From Bryobacterales bacterium (GTDB taxonomy: Bacteria > Acidobacteriota > Terriglobia > Bryobacterales > UBA6623): DNA of 64,000 bases. The translations under genes and the position numbers were made by a program. How positions within the stretch are numbered: position 1 is the first letter of the stretch; the number at the start of each line of letters is the position of its first letter. Shown in pieces: positions 45,668-52,087 of the stretch. The notes below the pieces were generated by a model. The model was not told the origin of the DNA, ran no database searches, and worked only from the letters and a program-made list of their open reading frames with translations. The DNA lies in NCBI GenBank assembly GCA_022826925.1, contig JAJDTX010000082.1, positions 1-64,000 on the forward strand. The letters are read 5' to 3'.

Positions 45668-45696
45668 AGTTTACTGTAGATCAGGTCTATTGTCAA
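45668..45696 (-). promoter_or_regulatory. fic promoter embedded in the repeat inverted site
   Basis: On the minus strand a perfect TTGACA (45696-45691) is followed after exactly 17 bases by TAAACT (45673-45668), 24 bases before the fic ATG at 45644. The same TTGACA is one arm of the inverted repeat TGTCAA-N15-TTGACA at 45691-45717, so a protein bound to that site would cover the -35 box. Confidence 0.7.
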
Positions 45697-45760
45697 CATT
45701 TCTCGAAATATTTGACAGATCATGGGCGGACTTGTCAAGCGGCTTGCTATCAGGTGTGGG
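45685..45760. repeat. Partial fic-flanking repeat unit next to the promoter
   Basis: This stretch resembles the second half of unit A (TTTGACAGATC and the preceding inverted arm) followed by CATGGGCGGAC. Half-sites are at 45691 (TGTCAA), 45712 (TTGACA) and 45733 (TGTCAA), 21 bases apart. It joins unit C directly, which suggests that the upstream flank once held more complete tandem units. Confidence 0.7.
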
Positions 45761-45875
45761 GACGAGTAAAGATTTTCTGGATTCTTTGACAGTTTGCGGC
45801 CGAAGTGCCAAAGGGCTTGCTGGGTCGGCGGAGAGCTGTCAAGGTTTTGGCGAATTCTTGACAGGTGGGGGCTGT
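45761..45875. repeat. Fic-flanking repeat unit C (115 bp)
   Basis: Upstream copy in the same orientation as A and B, beginning with the same GACGAGTAAAG. Half-sites are at 45786 (TTGACA), 45806 (TGCCAA), 45837 (TGTCAA) and 45858 (TTGACA), the last two again separated by 15 bases. The final GAATTCTTGACAGGTGGGG nearly repeats the end of unit B. Confidence 0.85.
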
Positions 45876-46224
45876 GGAGTGGCCTACCAAGAAGTTCTGG
45901 AGACGAGCCAAGATCTTCCGGCCTTAGCCCTGCGCCCGTCGGCAGCGAATCTCGACGACGCGTCTCCTTCGATGGGGAGTGGGGTCGCGACAGGATTGAG
46001 CGTCTGGGAACGAAGTGACGACACTTCGGTCTAGCGAGGCGCACCTCAGACCAAAAGGCATTGAGATCCCGAATCCTAACTCGAGCGCTTACGCAGCATT
46101 GATAGCGAGACCGGGGATTGCGGGGCTGCTTAGGCGTTCAAGAGCATGATCCGACGCGCAATCCAGCGCCAATCCCCAGCTTCGTAGCGGGCGGAGGGTA
46201 GCGCCGAGTGCCTACGCCTGGCAG
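45876..46224. other. Non-coding stretch after the repeats
   Basis: About 350 bases with no supported gene or signal. The rightward frame at 45648-46034 runs through the repeats and has no protein-like features. Confidence 0.45.
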
Positions 46225-47100
46225 CTAGCGGTCGGGCTCGGATGGAGTGGCATTGGCCGCGTGGGCGCGGAGTTGCTCCTCCAGTGACCGCACTCGCTCG
46301 TCCGCCGCGCTTGCCGCCTGCTTGGCCGCGCTTGCCGCCTGCTTCGCCGCAATTGCCTCCTGCTCTGCTGCGCTCGCCCGCTTCTCTGCCGCGTTCGCCC
46401 TCTGCTTGGCTGCCCGCGAATCACGCTCTGCGATCCGCCTCCGCCGCTCGGCTTCTTCCAGCGCGCCGTCGGTCTCTTCCCCCGTGCGCGGATCCCGGAA
46501 TACCAGAACCGTCGCCCGGGCCTGCCTCTGGCTGCGCAGTTCCAGCCCCAGCACCTGGCTCCGGAACCACCGCTCCTGGTCGCTGCTCGCCACGGGCTGC
46601 ACCGGCTCGTACTCCCCGCCGCTGGCCTCGTAGCCCTCTAAGGATGACCCCATCAAGGTTCCCTCGGGGTCCAGCCTCCAGTATTCGCGAACGCCCATCC
46701 GGGCGTACTCCCCCAGCTTGTACTCGGCATCGTGTTCCGCCGTCGCCGGCGACGCCACCTCCAGCACGAAATCCGGGGCCTTTCCTTCCTCCCAGATCCG
46801 GTACGACCTGCGATTCTCAGGGCTCACCCCGAACACGACCTGCACGTCCGGCTGCAGCCAGACATTGTCATCGCCACGCCGGTAGTACACCGCCAGTTCC
46901 ATGGCCACCAGCACGTCCGTGCGGTTCCGGAAGTGGTTCCGCAAGGCCGCCGCCGCTTGCAACACGGCATCGCCGTGCGCGATGCTCTGCGCGATCCAAT
47001 TCCGTTCCGGGTATTCGATCTTGTCCGGCTTCGCAGGCGCCTCGGCAACGGCAGTGGCCCGCCCGGAAAGTTCCGTGTCTGTCGCGGTCTTGAAGGGCAT
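46225..47100 (-). CDS. Uma2-family nuclease-fold protein with coiled-coil tail
   Basis: A 291-residue protein of the Uma2 (DUF820) restriction-endonuclease-like fold. Core features are HFRNRTDVLVAMELAVYYRR, WLQPDVQVVFGV, DFVLEVASPATAEHDAEYKL (the PDxE-like acidic pair with the downstream Lys), and YARMGVREYWRLDPEGTLMG. The C-terminal 90 residues form a strongly helical, Ala-rich region (ERRRRIAERDSRAAKQRANA, then AAKQAASAAKQAASAADERV) with seven-residue repeats. The ATG at 47100 is preferred to 47127 because the family begins close to it. Uma2 proteins are abundant in cyanobacteria and large genomes, but their natural role is unknown. Confidence 0.85.
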   Translation of the reverse strand: MPFKTATDTELSGRATAVAEAPAKPDKIEYPERNWIAQSIAHGDAVLQAAAALRNHFRNRTDVLVAMELAVYYRRGDDNVWLQPDVQVVFGVSPENRRSYRIWEEGKAPDFVLEVASPATAEHDAEYKLGEYARMGVREYWRLDPEGTLMGSSLEGYEASGGEYEPVQPVASSDQERWFRSQVLGLELRSQRQARATVLVFRDPRTGEETDGALEEAERRRRIAERDSRAAKQRANAAEKRASAAEQEAIAAKQAASAAKQAASAADERVRSLEEQLRAHAANATPSEPDR

Positions 47101-47228
47101 CTCGCAACGGGCAGCGCACGAACGCACTGCTTGTAGACGATGCTAGCACCATGCCAGAGGTCGTTGACGGGCAGACGCCCGGGCCAGCGCTCGGCACTGC
47201 TGTCAAAGGAAGGGCCTGCCCGCATCGC

Positions 47229-47234
47229 TATAAT
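47229..47234 (+). promoter_or_regulatory. Consensus -10 box before the first beta-lactamase-family gene
   Basis: TATAAT matches the consensus exactly, 43 bases before the ATG at 47277. No good -35 hexamer lies 16-18 bases upstream, so activation or an extended contact would be needed. Confidence 0.4.
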
Positions 47235-47276
47235 TCCGAATGCGTTCGCTACCGCGGCGGGCGCAGAGGTTATCCG

Positions 47277-48515
47277 ATGCACCTTAGAATCCTCCTTCTC
47301 GCAATCAGCCTGTTTGTCGGCGCCGTTGGGGCGGAACTGCCCAGGGCCACGCCGGCGGAGGTTGGGCTCTCGCAGGAGAGGCTGGATCGGATCACGCAAG
47401 CGCTGGAGAGCAGCGTTGATCAAGGCCACGTCGCCGGCGCGATAGGCGTGGTCGCCCGCAAGGGCAAGGTCGCGTATTGGGAGAACGTTGGCATGGCCGA
47501 CCGCGAGGCCGGCACGGCAATGGCGGACGACACGATCTTCCGCATCTACTCGATGACCAAGCCCATCGTCAGCGTCGCACTGATGATTCTCTATGAAGAG
47601 GGCAGATTCTCCCTCAAGGACGAGGTCCAGCAGCACATGCCGGAACTTGGCGGCCTCAAGGTTTGGGTGGCCGGCAAAGAAGTGGCTCCTGACCGAGAGA
47701 TGACGGTGCAGGACTTGATGCGGCACACCTCGGGGATGACCTACGGCCTGTTCGGCGACAGCCGTGTGGACGAGATGTACAACGACGCGGGCGTCTTGTC
47801 GGAGAATCAGTCGGTCGCGCATTTCGTCGAGAAGCTCTCGAAGCTGCCGCTCAAGCACCAGCCCGGCACGCAGTGGGACTACAGCGTGTCGGTGGACGTT
47901 CAGGGCCGCCTGATTGAAGTGCTCTCGGGAAAGGACCTGGCCACTTACATGAGGGAGCGGGTATTCGAGCCTCTGGATATGCGAGACACCGCGTTCAGGA
48001 TGACCGAGGAAAACAGCGGGCGCTTCGCGCAGGCCTACAAGAAGACCGAGGACGAGAAAGGGATCGAGCCGGCAAACGACGGTCGGACCGAGCGGTACTA
48101 CGACAAGACACAGTGGTACTCCGGCGGTGGCGGGCTCGTGTCCACGACGCGTGACTACTTGCGGTTCTGCCAGATGCTGCTCAACGGCGGGATTCTCGAC
48201 GGGACGCGCATCCTGAGCCGCAAGACGGTAGAGCTGATGACCATCGATCACGTCGGCGGGATGTCGCGCGCGTCGTCCATCCTGGCGGCGGGATATGGTT
48301 TCGGCCTCAACTTCGCCGTCCATGTCGATCCAGCCAAGAGCGGCCTCAACGGGTCGGTCGGCGAGTACAACTGGGGCGGCTTGGCCGGAACGAGCTTCTG
48401 GATCGATCCCGCGGAGGAGCTAGTCGGGATCTACATGATCCAGATGATGCCGCCGCGCTATGCAAACGGAGCCGGCCAGTTCAAGCGACTGGTGTACCAG
48501 TCGATCGCGGACTGA
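47277..48515 (+). CDS. Beta-lactamase-family serine hydrolase, exported
   Basis: A 412-residue serine hydrolase of the class C beta-lactamase/esterase (EstB-like) family. AGAGG seven to eight bases upstream supports the ATG, which opens a signal peptide (MHLRILLLAISLFVGAVGA). The catalytic SxxK is SMTK (92-95), with a YSVS segment about 120 residues later for the Tyr, and VQDLMRHTSGM and GGGGLVSTTRDYLRFCQMLL further on. Such enzymes hydrolyse esters or peptidoglycan stem peptides. It is closely similar over nearly its whole length to the lipoprotein encoded at 49509-50780. A broken toxin-antitoxin locus separates the two. Confidence 0.9.
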   Translation: MHLRILLLAISLFVGAVGAELPRATPAEVGLSQERLDRITQALESSVDQGHVAGAIGVVARKGKVAYWENVGMADREAGTAMADDTIFRIYSMTKPIVSVALMILYEEGRFSLKDEVQQHMPELGGLKVWVAGKEVAPDREMTVQDLMRHTSGMTYGLFGDSRVDEMYNDAGVLSENQSVAHFVEKLSKLPLKHQPGTQWDYSVSVDVQGRLIEVLSGKDLATYMRERVFEPLDMRDTAFRMTEENSGRFAQAYKKTEDEKGIEPANDGRTERYYDKTQWYSGGGGLVSTTRDYLRFCQMLLNGGILDGTRILSRKTVELMTIDHVGGMSRASSILAAGYGFGLNFAVHVDPAKSGLNGSVGEYNWGGLAGTSFWIDPAEELVGIYMIQMMPPRYANGAGQFKRLVYQSIAD

Positions 48516-48679
48516 GCCCGGCCTTCACTCGGCCCGCGACCGAGTTCCGCCCAATCTCTCGAGACCCTTGCTTCCGCAGTCCATCGATTGAACTCTGCCT
48601 CGCGCGAATAGCCAGCGGTCGCACTGTCGTATGGGAGCAAGCGGCCGCAAGCTCCTGTCATAGCCTCATAGCCAAGCGT

Positions 48680-48944
48680 TCATCTCGGCTTCCTTCGATA
48701 GGCGTCCTGTCGAGGGGCAACTCGAACGACCAGCACGACGAGCACATCTTCCTGAACTTCATACATGATCCGGTACTCGCCGACGCGAAGCCGCCCCAAG
48801 CCCCGCAGATTCGCTTTCAGGCGTTTCCCCCAAAGGGGTCTTCGGCCAACCGCTCGAGGCCGCGACAATCCGAGTTCGATCCCGCTTGGGGACACGTCGC
48901 AGTTCCCGCGCCGCACCGCTCTTAATCCGAATCGAGAAGTTCAC
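48680..48944 (-). pseudogene. relE-type toxin gene broken by frameshifts
   Basis: A RelE/ParE-like toxin can be read only by changing frame. The start VNFSIRIKSGAARELRRVPK (GTG at 48944) is in one frame, the middle ERLAEDPFGGNA in a second, and the end RLKANLRGLGRLRVGEYRIM, then VRVAPRQDAYRRKPR, in a third. The assembled order matches the family: Arg-rich N-terminus, LAEDP, LRVGEYRIMYEV, and a final basic helix. Two single-base indels would explain it. Sequencing error cannot be excluded from sequence alone. It overlaps the stop of the antitoxin gene 48922-49170. Confidence 0.75.
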
Positions 48945-49170
48945 GTCGAACCTGGCCCCAATCCAGCACAGCATCGCCGGGATCGCAGAGCCTTTCCACG
49001 GCCACTGAGAGGTCGTCGAAGTCCTCCAGATAGCGCTCGACTGCTTGGCGGACGACGTCAGTGCGACTGCACCTCAGCTGGCTTGCAGTGTGGTCTAGTT
49101 GATCGACTACCGAGTCCGGCAGCAGTGCGGTGACCTGCCTCATGGCACCTGCGATGTCCTCCAATGTCAC
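48922..49170 (-). CDS. Ribbon-helix-helix antitoxin, RelB/CopG type
   Basis: An 82-residue protein with a ribbon-helix-helix N-terminus (VTALLPDSVVDQLDHTASQL, then RTDVVRQAVERYLEDF) and an acidic C-terminus (VLDWGQVRRELLDSD) that would bind the toxin. It overlaps the decayed relE reading frame by about 20 bases, which is the usual antitoxin-first order. If the frameshift in the toxin gene is real, this antitoxin is an orphan. Confidence 0.82.
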   Translation of the reverse strand: MTLEDIAGAMRQVTALLPDSVVDQLDHTASQLRCSRTDVVRQAVERYLEDFDDLSVAVERLCDPGDAVLDWGQVRRELLDSD

Positions 49171-49508
49171 CTACATCGTATCGAGTTCGAACGATGTCAC
49201 TGTGGATCCTCGCGGGCCTGTCGGCTAGGCCATCCCGGACCCTGCGGTTAGACCGTGCGACTGTCCGATTTCACGGCTGTTGAAACGTTGGTGGCGTTCC
49301 ACGTGTGTCCGAAGCCCGTGCAGGGCCGTTGCGATCTCCATCGCCATTCCGGCGGCGGGCGGGGTCGTTCCGCCTCGAACCCAGACAGACGACGCATGTC
49401 GGACTTATCGCCTCCGAGACCGTCTGGGCCAGCGCGCCATTGAATTGGGCCGCGTCGATGCGTTCGCCAATCTCGACGTTGTGCCCGTTCTGCTAATCTC
49501 TCCGTTGC
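49171..49508. other. Intergenic stretch before the second beta-lactamase-family gene
   Basis: About 340 bases. It should contain the promoters of the leftward antitoxin and of the rightward lipoprotein gene, but no convincing hexamer pair was found. No gene is supported. Confidence 0.4.
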
Positions 49509-50780
49509 ATGAAACGGCTCCTAGTTCTAACCATCCTTCTATCGCTGCTGGCGCTCGGTTGCAGTTCCGGGTCCGATCCTGCCGGACAGGCGCTTGGCGA
49601 GATCCCAAGGATTGAGCCCGCTCAGGTTGGACTCTCTCAAGAACGTCTCGACCGGATCACGGCTGCCCTTCAATCAGATGTCGATCGCGGCCACCTGGCC
49701 GGTGCCATCGGCGTCGTGGCGCGCCGGGGCAAGATCGCCTATTGGGAGACCGTCGGCATGGCAGATCGGGAGCACGGTCGCGCCATGTCCGACGACACGA
49801 TCTTCCGCATCTATTCCATGACCAAGCCGATTGTCGGCGTGGCCTTGATGACGCTCTACGAAGAGGGCAAGTTCGGTTTGCGGGACCAGGTCAAGAACCA
49901 CATCCCCGAGCTCGGCGGACTCGAAGTGCTCGATGGCGGCGGTACGACCAAGGCGCGCCGCGAGATGACGGTGCAGGATCTGATGCGCCACACAGCCGGC
50001 ATGGGCTACGGCGGCGGCGACACCGCGGCCGACGAGAAGTTCCGCGATCTCAACGTGCTGGGAGACAACCGCTCGATCGACGACTTCATCCAGAAGCTGG
50101 CGCAGGTTCCGCTCAAGCACCACCCCGGCTCGGCTTGGGAGTACAGCGTCTCGGTCGATGTTCAGGGCCGCCTGATCGAAGTCCTGTCCGGCCAGGACCT
50201 GGCCACGTTTCTAGACGAGCGGATCTTCGGGCCGCTAGACATGCGCGACACGGGCTTCACCGTGCCCGAGGAAGAGAAGGGTCGGTTCGTGCAGATGTAC
50301 GCCAAGACCGAAGACGAAGAGGGGATCGAGCCTGCGCCGGCCGACAGATCTTCGGGCTACTACGACTACGAGAGCAAGTGGTTCTCGGGCGGGGGCGGGC
50401 TAGTGTCCACCACGCGAGACTATCTGCGCTTCTGCCAGATGCTGCTAAACGGCGGGACGCTGGGCGGGGAGCGCATCCTCGGCCGCAAGACGATCGAGCT
50501 GATGACCCGTGACCATGTCGCGGGGACTCGCCGCGCATCGCAGGTGCTCTCGGACGGCTACGGCTTCGGGCTGGATTTCGCAGTCCACGTGGACAGGGCT
50601 GCGAGCGGCATCAATGGCTCGCTGGGCGAGTACAACTGGGGCGGTCTGGCCGGCACGATCTTCTGGATCGACCCGGCCGAGGAGATGATCGGCCTGTACA
50701 TGATCCAGCTCTTGCCGCCACGCTTCAGCGATGGCCGAACGCAGTTCAAGCGACTTGCCTACCAAGCGATCGCAGACTGA
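49509..50780 (+). CDS. Beta-lactamase-family lipoprotein hydrolase
   Basis: A 423-residue paralogue of the enzyme at 47277-48515. The N-terminus is a lipoprotein signal with lipobox LALGC (Cys18), so this copy is membrane-anchored while its twin is soluble or periplasmic. The catalytic motif is SMTK (103-106). The shared segments include VGLSQERLDRIT, HLAGAIGVVARRGKIAYWET, and GGGGLVSTTRDYLRFCQMLL, and both proteins end in KRLxYQxIAD. The gene arose by tandem duplication in this region or was duplicated before the toxin-antitoxin locus entered between the copies. Confidence 0.91.
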   Translation: MKRLLVLTILLSLLALGCSSGSDPAGQALGEIPRIEPAQVGLSQERLDRITAALQSDVDRGHLAGAIGVVARRGKIAYWETVGMADREHGRAMSDDTIFRIYSMTKPIVGVALMTLYEEGKFGLRDQVKNHIPELGGLEVLDGGGTTKARREMTVQDLMRHTAGMGYGGGDTAADEKFRDLNVLGDNRSIDDFIQKLAQVPLKHHPGSAWEYSVSVDVQGRLIEVLSGQDLATFLDERIFGPLDMRDTGFTVPEEEKGRFVQMYAKTEDEEGIEPAPADRSSGYYDYESKWFSGGGGLVSTTRDYLRFCQMLLNGGTLGGERILGRKTIELMTRDHVAGTRRASQVLSDGYGFGLDFAVHVDRAASGINGSLGEYNWGGLAGTIFWIDPAEEMIGLYMIQLLPPRFSDGRTQFKRLAYQAIAD

Positions 50781-50796
50781 CCCAGGCCGCTTGCGG

Positions 50797-51912
50797 CTAA
50801 GCTTGCGGGGCTAGCGCCAGCACGCCTCGGGCGACGTTCCCGGCTTCCATGTCTTCGAAGGCTTGGTCAAGCGCGTCCAAGGGGTAGTGCTTCGAGATCA
50901 GGTCGTCAAGCGGGAGCCGGCCGCCTTGGTAGAGGCGGAGCAGCTTGGGCAGGTCCAGCCTCGGCCGGATCGAGCCCGCGAAGGAACCAATTAGTCGCTT
51001 GTTCTGCAGCACCAATACCCCGGCCGGGATCTCCACCTGCTGCTTCGCGGCGTGCAGGCCCACGATCGTGGCGGTGCCCCCGGGGCGCACTGCGTTGACG
51101 GCGAGGGCGATCGTCGCCGCCGACCCCACGCTGTCGAAGACGTACTCGGGTCCACCGGCGGTCAGGCCGCGCAGTTCCCTGGCCGGCTTGTCGACGGTGC
51201 TCGAATTCAACGTTAGATCGGCTCCCAGCGCCTTGGCGAATTCCAGCTTGGAGTCCAGCACGTCGACGGCGACAATCGGGTTGCAGCCTGCTAGCTTGCA
51301 GCCCAGCAGGGAGCTGAGGCCGACACCCCCGCAGCCGATTACCGCCGCCGGCACTCCAGGCAGCGCCTGGGCCGTGTTGATCACCGCGCCCACCCCGGTC
51401 GCCACAGCGCAGCCGATTACAGCGGCGATTTCGAATGGGACGCTGTCTGGAATCGGCACGATGCCTGCTTCGTCGACCACCGCATGCTCTGCCATCGTCG
51501 CCGCGCTGAGCATGTGCTTCAGGGGCATTCCCTCTGCGGTGGAGAGCCGGGTCGTCCCATCGATCAGCAGTGCCTTGAACGTCGTCGAGGCTAGCCGCTC
51601 GCAGAGGTTGTGGCGGCCGTTGAGGCAGGTCGGGCAGCATTCGCAGGCCGGCAGCCAGTTGATCACGACCCGATCGCCCCGCTTGCAGCGGGTTACAGAA
51701 GATCCCACCGCCTCCACCACGCCCGCGCCCTCGTGCCCCAGCACCAAGGGTGGCTCGGCGCGCAGCTCGCCGCGCAGAGTGTGCAGATCCGAGTGGCACA
51801 CACCAGCAGAATGCATCCGCACCAAGACTTCGGTCTGCTTGGGCGGTGCGAGCTGCACTTCCTCGATGGTCAGCTGACCAGCCTCTCGTACAACTGCCGC
51901 TCGGGTGCGCAT
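50797..51912 (-). CDS. Zinc-dependent alcohol dehydrogenase
   Basis: A 371-residue medium-chain dehydrogenase. Catalytic zinc ligands are Cys39 (SAGVCHSDLH) and His60-Glu61 (LGHEGAGVVEAVG). The structural zinc site has four cysteines in ACECCPTCLNGRHNLC. The NAD loop reads AVIGCGGVGLSSLLGCKLAG. The pattern resembles class III alcohol or formaldehyde dehydrogenases, but the substrate could be another primary alcohol. The ATG at 51912 is preferred over an upstream frame to 52011, which adds a basic, unlikely extension. It converges on the beta-lactamase-family gene with only 16 bases between stops. Confidence 0.92.
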   Translation of the reverse strand: MRTRAAVVREAGQLTIEEVQLAPPKQTEVLVRMHSAGVCHSDLHTLRGELRAEPPLVLGHEGAGVVEAVGSSVTRCKRGDRVVINWLPACECCPTCLNGRHNLCERLASTTFKALLIDGTTRLSTAEGMPLKHMLSAATMAEHAVVDEAGIVPIPDSVPFEIAAVIGCAVATGVGAVINTAQALPGVPAAVIGCGGVGLSSLLGCKLAGCNPIVAVDVLDSKLEFAKALGADLTLNSSTVDKPARELRGLTAGGPEYVFDSVGSAATIALAVNAVRPGGTATIVGLHAAKQQVEIPAGVLVLQNKRLIGSFAGSIRPRLDLPKLLRLYQGGRLPLDDLISKHYPLDALDQAFEDMEAGNVARGVLALAPQA

Positions 51913-52087
51913 GGGATTCCGGGCTCGCTCCTGTTGTCGGCCGCGCCGCCGGGTAGCGGGCGCGACTCTAGATTCTAGCGAACGTTGGGCGACTGCCATC
52001 TGTCGTAACAACGGCAGGCCAAGACTCGCCTAATCGACTAGCCGGTGGAGGTGCCTAGAGATGGCTGAACTGCGGTACGCTGAGCCT

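Noticed and set aside
44281-45875. CRISPR-like array
   Set aside because: The repeat units are 115 bp with imperfect identity, there are no unique spacers of regular size, and no cas genes are present.
46824-48323. Long leftward open frame opposite the first beta-lactamase-family gene (499 codons)
   Set aside because: It is antisense to a gene with signal peptide, catalytic motifs and a ribosome binding site. Its His/Arg/Val-rich translation has no family features and is a by-product of G+C-rich third positions.
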